From NCBI GenBank assembly GCA_001983455.1, contig LJDB01000055.1, positions 40,846 to 91,858 on the forward strand: a stretch of DNA of 51,013 bases, read 5' to 3'. Shown here one piece after another: positions 24,117 through 32,182 of this stretch; within the stretch, counting starts at the first letter, position 1; every line of letters begins with the position of its first letter. The notes beneath the pieces were generated by a model. The model had not been told where the DNA came from. It did no database searches and saw nothing but the letters and a program-made list of their open reading frames with translations. Position numbers and translations under genes: made by a program. This DNA comes from Candidatus Epulonipiscium fishelsonii (GTDB lineage Bacteria > Bacillota > Clostridia > Lachnospirales > Cellulosilyticaceae).

Positions 24117-24773
24117 ATGCAAATAGGAACAAATTATCAAACTCAATCTGCAAGTTATACTTCAGCAAAAACATCACCACCTTCTACACAGCAATCTTCT
24201 ACAAAGACATCTCAAACTGATAGTTATCAACCAAGTACCCAAACAACCCAATCCGCTACATATACTAAGCCAACTGTAACAGAAGCTGAAACTGACAAAG
24301 AATCACAAAAAGCAAAAGCTGCAGCTTTTGTTGAGCAAGCTAATATTGAAAATCAAGAAAGACAAAAGCAAATGATGCAAGATTTTGTTAAAAATAATGT
24401 ATCAAATCAATCTGGTATGGGATACACTGGAAACACTGATATTTTAAAAGAAATATTCGGTAGTGTGGACGAAGCACTTCCTCCAATGGCTACAACTCCA
24501 GAAGGAGCTGCGGCGGCGGTTGCCCCAGGAGGAGCATATTCAGTTGAAGCAGTTTCTGATAGACTTATGGAGATGGCAAAGGCATTTGCTGGAGATGATC
24601 CAGAAATGATAGAAGAAATGCAAAATGCAGTGAAAAAAGGGTTTGAACAGGCAGGAATGGACCTTGAAACAGGTGAAGGATTACCAGACATCTCATTTGA
24701 GACATTTAACGCTACTATGGAAAAATTTGAAAAATGGAAAGCAGAAGTAGCTGCTACTCCAGAAGTACAATAA
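24117..24773 (+). CDS. Uncharacterised clostridial protein with Ser/Thr/Gln-rich N-terminus
   Basis: 218 residues. The first ~60 are low-complexity Ser, Thr and Gln; a short helical stretch rich in Lys, Ala and Gln follows (about 65-95); the C-terminal half is compact: YSVEAVSDRLMEMAKAFAGD, DPEMIEEMQNAVKKGFEQAG and LPDISFETFNATMEKFEKW. I recall hypothetical proteins of Lachnospiraceae and relatives with the same C-terminal pattern, but no function. No signal peptide or membrane segment. RBS CAGGAGG. An internal Ala run (GAAAAVAPGG) lies before the conserved part. Confidence 0.7.
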   Translation: MQIGTNYQTQSASYTSAKTSPPSTQQSSTKTSQTDSYQPSTQTTQSATYTKPTVTEAETDKESQKAKAAAFVEQANIENQERQKQMMQDFVKNNVSNQSGMGYTGNTDILKEIFGSVDEALPPMATTPEGAAAAVAPGGAYSVEAVSDRLMEMAKAFAGDDPEMIEEMQNAVKKGFEQAGMDLETGEGLPDISFETFNATMEKFEKWKAEVAATPEVQ

Positions 24774-24880
24774 AAATATAAAATTGTAAATAGGTAAGTA
24801 ATATAATAATTGAATAAATTGAATAAGTGGTTATATGCTTGGCAATAATCCTAATAATTAAATTTAGGAGGCTAGTAAAT

Positions 24881-25234
24881 ATGAAACTTATACTTGCAAT
24901 AATGATTGGCGCAGTTGCATTTGGAACAGGAATAAATTTTATTTCAGTAAATGCTGAAGAAATTCAAGCTACATCCACTTATAAAGAACCTTCTTTTTTT
25001 GATGAGATTGCTTATAAATTTGAAGATACTGAAGGTTATCAAGTTCGTTATACCTTTGAACAAGTATCACATCTAAGAGAACTAGGCTTAGAAAAAGAAG
25101 AAATAGTTCAATTACAGCAAGATGGGCAAAATTATGATCAAGTTTTAGTTAAATTAGGTATAAGTAGTCTTTTAGAAGAAGGAAAAGAACAAGCCGGTTC
25201 ATTTATTGAAGGCTTAATTAAAAAACATAACTAG
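24881..25234 (+). CDS. Small secreted hypothetical protein
   Basis: 117 residues from the ATG at 24881, which has TAGGAGG upstream; an in-frame ATG at 24827 has none. The N-terminus MKLILAIMIGAVAFGTGINF looks like a signal peptide, cleaved around VNAEE. The mature ~95 residues are acidic with helical segments (YTFEQVSHLRELGLEKEEIV, QLQQDGQNYDQVLVKLGI). No family recognised. It may be co-transcribed with the preceding gene (107 bases apart). Confidence 0.65.
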   Translation: MKLILAIMIGAVAFGTGINFISVNAEEIQATSTYKEPSFFDEIAYKFEDTEGYQVRYTFEQVSHLRELGLEKEEIVQLQQDGQNYDQVLVKLGISSLLEEGKEQAGSFIEGLIKKHN

Positions 25235-25242
25235 AGTTTTAT

Positions 25243-25279
25243 TTACTGCTATTAAAGGCATCGCCCTTGATAACAGTAA
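25243..25279. repeat. Long three-base-loop hairpin
   Basis: A 17-position stem (25243-25259 / 25263-25279) with 15 pairs and loop ATC. Its ACTGCTATTAAAGGC arm resembles the first bases of the long dispersed repeat (ACTATTAAAGGCGAT at 7757 and 26508). Confidence 0.6.
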
Positions 25280-25290
25280 TACTTCATGAT

Positions 25291-25321
25291 AATAAGAAAA
25301 GGCCAAAAGTCTTTTCTTATT
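25291..25321. terminator. Bidirectional terminator
   Basis: AATAAGAAAAG (25291-25301) and CTTTTCTTATT (25311-25321): perfect 11-bp stem between convergent genes, overlapping the minus-strand stop codon. Confidence 0.8.
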
Positions 25322-26171
25322 ATTTATTGCTATCTAAATATTTAACCGCTTGTAGTCCAGCTGTTGTGCCTTCCCCAACAGATTTTGAAACTTGAAATGG
25401 TTTTCCAGTACAATCTCCTGCTGCATAGACCCCTTTTAAATTTGTTTCCATAAATCGATTTACCTTTATTGTATTGTTTTCAATTTCAAGACCCTGTAAA
25501 AGTCTGGTTGTTGGAACACTTTCCTTTATTATAAAAACTCCACTTACATCTAAATCTTTATCTTTTAATTTTAAACTCTCCACAATTTCGTCTCCAACAA
25601 TTGCTGTTGGCTTATCTTTAAGTATTTCAACTTGATCATTTACTTTATTAATGTCTTTGTACGTTGGAATATAATATACTTTTTCGCAAACTTCTGATAA
25701 GTAGTTTACATCTTCTTCAGCTATTGGGCTATCACCAATTAATGCAACGGTCTTTCCTCTATATAATGGTCCATCACAAGTTGCACAATAACTTACCCCT
25801 TTACCTAAAAATTTAGCTTCACCCTCTAAAGATTTATCCATAGTAACTCCATTTGCTAAAATTACGGTTTTTGTTTCAAAAAATTCATTATCTACATTTA
25901 GAGTGTAGGTTCCACTCATATCATAAATTTCAAGTACACGTCCTTGATGAATTTCAAGCTCCATTTTATTAGCATGCTCCACAAAGCTTTTTATTAAGTC
26001 CTGTCCAGAAATACCATACATTCCTAGATAATTGTCAATTCGCTCTGCCTTATATGCATAGCTTGTGTTAAATGGATTTCCGAATACTTTTATGTTCTTG
26101 TTTCTTATTTTTGCATTTATTCCTGCTGAAAGACCTGCTGGCCCTGCTCCAACTATTGCTATATCTAACAT
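25320..26171 (-). CDS. Thioredoxin-reductase-like flavoprotein with atypical NADPH site
   Basis: 283 residues with the TrxB layout: FAD motif GAGPAGLSAG (8-17), redox CATC (129-132) in SYCATCDGPLYRGK and the FAD motif GVYAAGDC near the C-terminus. The second dinucleotide motif is weak: IGDSPIAEED replaces GGGDSA(V/A)EEA, and the HRRxxxR that grips the NADPH phosphate is absent (YIPTYKDINK there instead). Clostridial ferredoxin-dependent flavin thioredoxin reductases share this loss, so the electron donor may be ferredoxin. Apparently monocistronic. Confidence 0.8.
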   Translation of the reverse strand: MLDIAIVGAGPAGLSAGINAKIRNKNIKVFGNPFNTSYAYKAERIDNYLGMYGISGQDLIKSFVEHANKMELEIHQGRVLEIYDMSGTYTLNVDNEFFETKTVILANGVTMDKSLEGEAKFLGKGVSYCATCDGPLYRGKTVALIGDSPIAEEDVNYLSEVCEKVYYIPTYKDINKVNDQVEILKDKPTAIVGDEIVESLKLKDKDLDVSGVFIIKESVPTTRLLQGLEIENNTIKVNRFMETNLKGVYAAGDCTGKPFQVSKSVGEGTTAGLQAVKYLDSNK

Positions 26172-26490
26172 ATTAATGCTCCTTTTTATAATTGATAATA
26201 TTACTATAGTTATTTGCTACTATTATGAATTATATTCAAAGATAAATAGACTAGCTAACTAAATTTTCAACTGGAATTTAGCATTGTTAGCCAAATAGAT
26301 TACTAGTATAAATTATCAGGTAGTTATACATTGATAATTTTACAGCAATAATTTATTAATAAGTACTATAAATTTAGTAACGAAAACTTATTACTTACTT
26401 ACAAGTAATATAATAACTTTATTGTAAGTATTGGCTAAATGTCTAAGAAATTATATACTTAATTATATATTTAACGTCTTGTGCTAGTTC
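26172..26490. other. AT-rich intergenic region without a recognised gene
   Basis: Between the flavoprotein gene and repeat copy B. It is very AT-rich with short inverted words (for example TACTTAC near 26400 and GTAAGTA near 26430). The minus-strand promoter of the flavoprotein gene should lie here but no clear -35/-10 pair stands out. Confidence 0.4.
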
Positions 26491-27566
26491 ATTGCATTTT
26501 TTATATTACTATTAAAGGCGATTTTCTTATTTTTATTATAAATAATATTCATAGTCGATGATTCCAGTGAGATTTTTAGTTTTACTAATAAAATATTTGA
26601 CTAGTGCGACTGGTAAATTTGCAAAATAACTATATATCCATCACTAGTGTATCCATCGAAATTCCAGATATGTACAAACGTATGGCTTGTTTTGTAAATA
26701 TTCATTATTGTAATGAATATTTATGCAATGCATAATAAGTGATGAGGAGAAATGGCTACAAATCTGTTCTAATTATGCGTGGTATATGAAAACTCTAGTT
26801 ATGAGTGGGATATGAATATTGAAGGAAAACTCTAATTATGAGTGGGATATGAATGTTGGAGGAAAACTCTAGTTATGAGTGGGATATGAATATTGAAGGG
26901 AAGCTCTAATTATAAGTAAGCTATGCATTCTAACTAAAAAGTTTATTATTAAAATAGGATTAAAATTTCTTTAGTAGGCTTGCTAATATGCCACTTATTG
27001 TGAACAATTTACTTAATCTGTTTATAATCTCAAATGTACGATTATTAATAAGATAACACTATGTTTAGGATAAATATCAAAGACTCTTGTAGAGATTATA
27101 AACAGTATTTATATTGAATTAAACTAAGACCAATGCCGTGGCTTTCACTTGATGTTTGAAACATATGTAACTTTTTTTAATTCGTGATATTCATGATAAT
27201 AGAAAAAGCACTTTTAGTTTTTTCTTATTTTGGTTTTTTTCGGGTTGTTGTGGGCTGTTAACCAGGAGTTACTTATTGTTTCACATCTGCTCTACTACTT
27301 ATTTTTTTCGCCTATTTGCTACTTAATTTTCGTGGCTACTCTGCTACTTGTTTTTTCACATGGGTTAACTGTTAAAGTATATACCTATATCGAACAAAAT
27401 TCAATTGACAAAATACCCTAGTATATTCCTTATCACTAGTCAAATCTGTCCAATATAATTGGCATTACTCTTAAATGCATAAGTGTGCAATTTATATGCA
27501 TAATTAATTCTAACATTTGCCTGCAATATTACATTGCCATTTATATTGAAGTACTAAAATACTTAA
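26491..27566 (+). repeat. Long non-coding dispersed repeat, copy B
   Basis: A 1076-bp relative of 7737-8628 in the same orientation. Shared parts include the ACTAGTG (26600-26606) / CACTAGT (26642-26648) inverted repeat, the 37-bp units, the perfect 14-bp inverted repeat CTGTTTATAATCTC (27018-27031) / GAGATTATAAACAG (27092-27105) and the four CTACTT iterations (about 27268-27362). About 100 bases around the 14-bp stem differ from copy A at only three positions. Copy B has extra material: a 12-bp three-base-loop hairpin (26696-26722), more 37-bp units and about 75 bases near 27117-27190. It ends about 135 bases before the YfcC gene. Confidence 0.85.
26793..26940 (+). repeat. 37-bp tandem units inside copy B
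   Basis: Three well-matched units starting CTCTARTTATGAGTGGGATA at 26793, 26830 and 26867, plus a diverged fourth from 26904 and a truncated one before the first. Copy A has about two decayed units, so the number varies between copies. Confidence 0.9.
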
Positions 27567-27628
27567 GTAGCACAAATGGTCAATGTAAGAATAAAGTATA
27601 TTCTCTCCACATTCTTGATGTTGTTGCT

Positions 27629-27651
27629 AAGGATGAACTTTGTTCGTCCTT
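27629..27651. repeat. Three-base-loop hairpin upstream of the YfcC gene
   Basis: AAGGATGAAC (27629-27638), loop TTT, GTTCGTCCTT (27642-27651), one G-T pair. It lies in the leader of the carrier gene, 49 bases before the start codon, and has no T tract. Confidence 0.65.
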
Positions 27652-27700
27652 ACGAGTTTTATCGATTCTATATTATCTTTATATTAAAGGAGGACATTTT

Positions 27701-29101
27701 ATGATAAATCAAAATGTTAAAGAAAGAAAACGATGGGCATTTCCCCATACAGCAGTCATTTTTATAATATTAATTTTTGTTGCTTGCTTATTAACTTATC
27801 TTTTACCGGCAGGAAAGTACGAATTTTTAGATGGTACCACAACAATTGATCCGAATTCATTTCATTTTATCGAAAATACCCCTGTAAGTCCATTAACTGC
27901 TTTTTTAGGATTTCAAAACAATGTAGCTTCAGGAGGACTTGTAATATCTTTGCTATTAATACTTGGTGCTGCAACAGAAGTACTGATATATTCTGGAGCT
28001 ATAAATTCACTAGTGTATAGTGGCATTAAAAAATTTCAAAATCGTAGCATCCAAGTTGTTGTTCCTATGATTTATTTATTAATGTCTGTACTTGGTGCTT
28101 TATGTGGTAATGATTCTATGATGGCATATGTAGCAATTGGAGCTGTTATATGTAGAGTCTTAAAAATGGATAAAGCTTGTGCTGTAGGTATGTTCTATCT
28201 TCCTTATATAACTGCTCAAGCAGCAGGTCCTACTACAAGCATGGTATTGTTTATGCAAGAAATGTTAGATGTGCCTCCAATGAGTAGTGTAGGAATAAGA
28301 ATGTTTTTATTATTTGTTTTCTATGTTTGGGGTGCATTTTATGTTACTAGGTATGCACTAAAAGTTAGTAAAGATCCAAATAAAAGCGTACTTGGTATAC
28401 TTAATGGTTTTTACACAGAAGAAAGTAAAAGTCCAATGGATGACCCTGATTTTGGAAAATTTGAATTAAAATCTTTACTATCTTTATTATCTGTAATCAT
28501 ATGTTATTTAGTATATGCTTATGGGGCTTCTGCATATGGATGGGGATGGAATTATTTAACATTTCTTATTTTATTGTCAGCTGTCTTAATTGGCATTTTT
28601 TATAAAATGAGTCCAAATGAGTTTGTACAAGTATTATTAAAAGGTGCTGGCAAAATGGGAGGTATTTGTTTTCTTGTTGGGTTTGCACGCACAATAACTG
28701 TGGTTTTAACAGCAGGAAATATTCTACATACAATAGCATATTCTGTAGTAACAGCTATTGCAGATCTAGGTGGTGGCTTTATTGCAATAGGAATGTTTTT
28801 ATTTAATCTAGTGTTTAACATCATTATGCCTGGTGGAATTACACAGGCTGCTCTTATATTGCCAATTACAACTCCTATTGGTGATGTTATGGAACTATCA
28901 AGAAATCTTATGAGTTTTACTATTCAGCTTGGTGACGGTCTTACTAATTGCGTCACACCTCTTTCAATGCCTCTTATGGGTTCTCTTGCTTTGGCTGATA
29001 TTAGTTATCCTCAATGGTTAAAATTTGTTTGGAAATTTGTTGCAGTAAATGTAATTATAGCTTGTATAGCTATATTGCTAATGCAAATGATGGGTGTATA
29101 A
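27701..29101 (+). CDS. YfcC-family membrane carrier
   Basis: 466 residues with about 12 hydrophobic segments. The N-terminal RWAFPHTAVIFIILIFVACL followed by LTYLLPAGKYEF, and motifs such as GALCGNDSMMAYVAIG and IMPGGITQAALILPITTPIG, are typical of YfcC/AbgT-like carriers, annotated as possible basic amino-acid or C4-dicarboxylate transporters; the substrate is not established. The frame is open back to 27485 into repeat copy B, but the strong RBS AAAGGAGG (27686-27693) fixes the start at 27701. Monocistronic, with a hairpin after the stop. Confidence 0.85.
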   Translation: MINQNVKERKRWAFPHTAVIFIILIFVACLLTYLLPAGKYEFLDGTTTIDPNSFHFIENTPVSPLTAFLGFQNNVASGGLVISLLLILGAATEVLIYSGAINSLVYSGIKKFQNRSIQVVVPMIYLLMSVLGALCGNDSMMAYVAIGAVICRVLKMDKACAVGMFYLPYITAQAAGPTTSMVLFMQEMLDVPPMSSVGIRMFLLFVFYVWGAFYVTRYALKVSKDPNKSVLGILNGFYTEESKSPMDDPDFGKFELKSLLSLLSVIICYLVYAYGASAYGWGWNYLTFLILLSAVLIGIFYKMSPNEFVQVLLKGAGKMGGICFLVGFARTITVVLTAGNILHTIAYSVVTAIADLGGGFIAIGMFLFNLVFNIIMPGGITQAALILPITTPIGDVMELSRNLMSFTIQLGDGLTNCVTPLSMPLMGSLALADISYPQWLKFVWKFVAVNVIIACIAILLMQMMGV

Positions 29102-29108
29102 ACAGATA

Positions 29109-29127
29109 GGGCGAATATTGTTCGCCC
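29109..29127. repeat. GC-rich hairpin after the YfcC gene
   Basis: GGGCGAAT (29109-29116), loop ATT, GTTCGCCC (29120-29127), one G-T pair. It lies between convergent genes and may help termination, though no T tract follows on either strand. Same core as the hairpins at 5674, 27629 and 32106. Confidence 0.6.
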
Positions 29128-29139
29128 ATAAATATAATT

Positions 29140-29859
29140 TTACAGCTCCTTATCACAACAATATATTACAGTTAAATTGCTATGCATTTGTAAAATAGAT
29201 GCTGGTACTGATGGGGTAACTGGGCCAAATAAAGATTGCTTTAATATATCGTATTTATCATTTGAATTAACAATAAGGACGATGCTTCGTGCTTGCATTA
29301 TAGATTTTATACCCATAGTTATTGCAAAAATTGGTACATCGGAAATGTTGTTAAAAAATCTTTTATTAGCTTCGATGGTTTCTGGCTTAAGACTAACTTT
29401 ATGAGTAGTTTTTTCAAATGCTTCATCTGGCTCATTAAAAGCAATGTGTCCATTATTACCTATTCCTAGAAGTTGCATATCAATTCCACCAATAGAATTA
29501 ATTAATGCATCATATCTTTTACATTCTTCCTCGATATCTACCGCCATTCCATTTGGAACATTTGTATTTGCTTTATTGATATTAATATGATTAAAAAAAT
29601 TATTATCCATAAAATATCTATAACTCTGTTCATTTGATGGGTCTAATCCAACATATTCATCTAAATTAACGGTTGTTACTTTAGAAAAATCTACATCTTG
29701 CTTTTTATTCCATTCAATCAATTGCTTATACGTTCCAATAGGAGAGGAGCCTGTTGCTAATCCTAAAACTGCTCTTGGATGTAAAATAACTTGTGCTGAT
29801 AAAATATTTGCAGCTTTACGACTTAAATCATTATAGTCTTTTGCATAAATAAGTTTCAT
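29140..29859 (-). CDS. nagB: Glucosamine-6-phosphate deaminase
   Basis: 239 residues, family length. Substrate loop GLATGSSPIGTYKQL, catalytic region VNLDEYVGLDPSNEQSYRYF (Asp67), and GIGNNGHIAFNEP with His138 and Glu143. It converts glucosamine-6-phosphate to fructose-6-phosphate and ammonia, feeding amino sugars such as peptidoglycan or chitin fragments into glycolysis. The in-frame ATG at 29910 has no RBS; ATG 29859 follows AGAGGAAATTTC. No nagA lies nearby. A palindrome in the promoter suggests control by a repressor. Confidence 0.95.
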   Translation of the reverse strand: MKLIYAKDYNDLSRKAANILSAQVILHPRAVLGLATGSSPIGTYKQLIEWNKKQDVDFSKVTTVNLDEYVGLDPSNEQSYRYFMDNNFFNHININKANTNVPNGMAVDIEEECKRYDALINSIGGIDMQLLGIGNNGHIAFNEPDEAFEKTTHKVSLKPETIEANKRFFNNISDVPIFAITMGIKSIMQARSIVLIVNSNDKYDILKQSLFGPVTPSVPASILQMHSNLTVIYCCDKEL

Positions 29860-29898
29860 GAAATTTCCTCTTTCTGAAGTATTATTTTTGGGATAATC

Positions 29899-29947
29899 AT
29901 ATGATATCATATTTCACTATAATATCATAACTTTTTCCATTTTGAAA
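29899..29947 (-). promoter_or_regulatory. nagB promoter and palindromic operator
   Basis: On the minus strand TTTCAA (29947-29942), 17 bases, TATTAT (29924-29919). A perfect 14-bp palindrome ATATGATATCATAT (29899-29912) lies just downstream, around the expected transcription start, a usual repressor site. A GntR-type amino-sugar regulator is plausible; none is encoded in the window. Confidence 0.6.
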
Positions 29948-29994
29948 CAAAATTTAATTTGGATCTGTTACGACCTCTTTTAGTAAAAACTTTT

Positions 29995-32079
29995 CTAAAC
30001 TATTAACATTTCAAAATCTTCTTCGGACAAAATTGTTGTTCCTAGAGTTTGAGCCTTTGTTAATTTACTGCCTGCATTTTCTCCAGCAATCACATAGTCA
30101 GTTTTTTTACTGACAGAGCTACTAACTTTTCCTCCAAAAGATTGTATTATTTCAGTGGCTCTTTCACGAGTAATATTTTTAAGTGCACCAGTTAAAACAA
30201 AGATTTTTCCGGAAAACCTATTATCATTTTCCAAGGTATTTGTTTTTGAAGTTAGGTTAACACCTCGAACTTTAAGCTCTTCAATCATGGAAATAGTTTG
30301 AGGCAATTTAAAAAAGTTAATAATTTCACTAGTAATAATTTCTCCAAAGTCAGGTAAATTTATAAGTTGTTCATAGGTAGCATTTTTAATCTCATCAATA
30401 TCTTTAAAATAAGTAGCAAGAGTTCTTGCTGATTGTTTCCCAACATTTTTTATACCAAAACCAGAAATGAGCTTATCAATATCATTATCTTTAGATCTTT
30501 CAATGGCTATAAGCATTTTTTCTGTAGATCTTTTTTTTCCGACAATACCTTTTTCTATCAATTCATCGTGATATTTATAAAGACTATAAATATCAGCAAT
30601 TTCCTTAATATACCCATAATTAACTAGAGCTTCAATACAATTTGCTCCAAGACTATTAATATCCATTGCGTTTTTTGAAACAAAGTGAATAATTCCCTTT
30701 ATTGATTTTGCTGGACATTTTGGATTTGTACAAAAGGTATGTGAAGCTTCTTTATCTGTTTCGTAGTGACAAATTGGACAATTATCAGGTATTTGATATG
30801 GCTTAGAATTTTCTTTTCGTTTATCCATTATAACCGAGACTACTTCGGGGATAATATCACCTGCTTTTCTAACGACAACCGTGTCTCCAATTCGTATATC
30901 CTTATTTGATATAAAGTCTTGATTATGAAGAACTGCTCTGCTTAAACTTGTGCCAGCAAGATGGACAGGTTTTAATATAGCAACTGGAGTAAGACGGCCT
31001 GTTCTTCCAACTTGCACTATAATGTCTTCAATGATTGTTTGCTTTTGTTCTGGTGGATATTTATAAGCAATAGCCCATCTAGGCACCTTGGAAGTACTCC
31101 CTAGTATTTCTCTATCAAAGAGATTATTTATTTTTATAACTGCTCCATCAATTCCATAAGGTAATTTCCATCTTAAGTACTCTATATTTTTAATGGCATT
31201 CCAAACTTCATCATACGTAATGCAAGTTTTATAATCAGGAGTTATTACAAAATTTTGACTTGCTAACCATTCTAGTGTTTCTGTATGAGTAGAAAAATTT
31301 TTACCTTCAGCAATTTCCAGATTGAATATATAAATATCAAGATTTCTTTCTTTGACTATAGCGGGGTTAAGTTGCCTTAATGTACCTGCTGCACAATTTC
31401 TTGGATTAGCAAATAATTTTTTTTCTAATTTTTCGTGTCTTTGGTTAACTTTCTTAAAATTATCGTAAGAAATATAAACTTCCCCTCTAACTTCAAGATA
31501 CGGTAGCTTTGTAGGTATTTCTTTTGGAATAGAATTGATTTCAAGTAGGTTTTCATACACAGATTCTCCAACAATTCCATTTCCTCGGGTAATTCCTTCT
31601 TTTAAAATTCCATCATAATAACGTAATACTACTGAAAGACCATCAATTTTTCTTTCTACTATAAACTCTACTTCCTCTAATTCACGTTGAATTTTCTCTA
31701 CAAAATCACTTACTTCTTGTTTAGAAGAAACATCAGAAAGACTTAGAACTGGTATGTCATGGTTAACTTCTCTAAACTCTCGTTTAACTGTTCCGCCAAC
31801 GTTGTCTCTTTCTCCCCCTAGTGCTCTAAACTCTTTTATTAATTCATCATATTCAAAATCGCTTATCTCTGGGTCATCCTGATTATAATATCTATCACTA
31901 TGATATTCTATTAGCCTTTTTAACTCTTCTAGTTTTTCCATAGTATAATATTTATCACTAGGATGATCTATTAGTTCTTCTGGTTTTTCCATAGTATAAT
32001 ATTTATCAATATGATGATCTGTTAGTTTTTGTAGTTCTGCTAGTTTTTGTAGTTCTTCTGGTTTTTCTGGTTTTTCCAT
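29995..32079 (-). CDS. ligA: NAD-dependent DNA ligase with duplicated N-terminus
   Basis: 694 residues: domain Ia, adenylation domain with Lys144 in VERKIDGLSV, OB fold, Cys4 zinc finger (CPICHYETDK..FCTNPKCP), HhH repeats (FGIKNVGKQSARTLA) and a C-terminal BRCT domain (FSGKIFVLTGALKNITRERA). It seals nicks in replication and repair using NAD. The normal start of the family corresponds to about residue 47 (LEELKRLIEYHSDRYYNQDD); the preceding 46 residues are two imperfect extra copies of that segment. RBS AAGGAG is seven bases from the first ATG, so the extension should be translated. pcrA ends just upstream, a common pairing. Confidence 0.95.
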   Translation of the reverse strand: MEKPEKPEELQKLAELQKLTDHHIDKYYTMEKPEELIDHPSDKYYTMEKLEELKRLIEYHSDRYYNQDDPEISDFEYDELIKEFRALGGERDNVGGTVKREFREVNHDIPVLSLSDVSSKQEVSDFVEKIQRELEEVEFIVERKIDGLSVVLRYYDGILKEGITRGNGIVGESVYENLLEINSIPKEIPTKLPYLEVRGEVYISYDNFKKVNQRHEKLEKKLFANPRNCAAGTLRQLNPAIVKERNLDIYIFNLEIAEGKNFSTHTETLEWLASQNFVITPDYKTCITYDEVWNAIKNIEYLRWKLPYGIDGAVIKINNLFDREILGSTSKVPRWAIAYKYPPEQKQTIIEDIIVQVGRTGRLTPVAILKPVHLAGTSLSRAVLHNQDFISNKDIRIGDTVVVRKAGDIIPEVVSVIMDKRKENSKPYQIPDNCPICHYETDKEASHTFCTNPKCPAKSIKGIIHFVSKNAMDINSLGANCIEALVNYGYIKEIADIYSLYKYHDELIEKGIVGKKRSTEKMLIAIERSKDNDIDKLISGFGIKNVGKQSARTLATYFKDIDEIKNATYEQLINLPDFGEIITSEIINFFKLPQTISMIEELKVRGVNLTSKTNTLENDNRFSGKIFVLTGALKNITRERATEIIQSFGGKVSSSVSKKTDYVIAGENAGSKLTKAQTLGTTILSEEDFEMLIV
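31882..32079 (-). repeat. Tandem repeat at the ligA 5' end
   Basis: Three units encode MEKPEKPEEL..DHHIDKYYT (1-29), MEKPEELIDHPSDKYYT (30-46) and MEKLEELKRLIEYHSDRYYN (47-66). Each starts with ATGGAAAAA, so internal starts are possible; the third unit is the native domain Ia helix. Confidence 0.85.
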
Positions 32080-32105
32080 TTATTTTCTCCTTCTCTTTAT
32101 ATATG

Positions 32106-32134
32106 ATGAGGGGCGAACCTAGTTCACCCCTCAT
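32106..32134. repeat. Three-base-loop hairpin between pcrA and ligA
   Basis: ATGAGGGGCGAAC (32106-32118), loop CTA, GTTCACCCCTCAT (32122-32134): 12 of 13 positions pair. No T tract on the minus strand, so read-through from pcrA into ligA remains possible. Confidence 0.65.
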
Positions 32135-32182
32135 TTAAAATATGCTAATTTGTAAAAATACACACATCTTATAATTGTCAGA

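Noticed and set aside
27230..27421. A 63-codon ORF in repeat copy B
   Set aside because: Same reasoning: it shares only a C-terminal segment with the copy A ORF and has no RBS.
27485..27700. A 72-residue N-terminal extension of the YfcC carrier
   Set aside because: It begins in the dispersed repeat, and a strong RBS with a family-like start lies at 27701.
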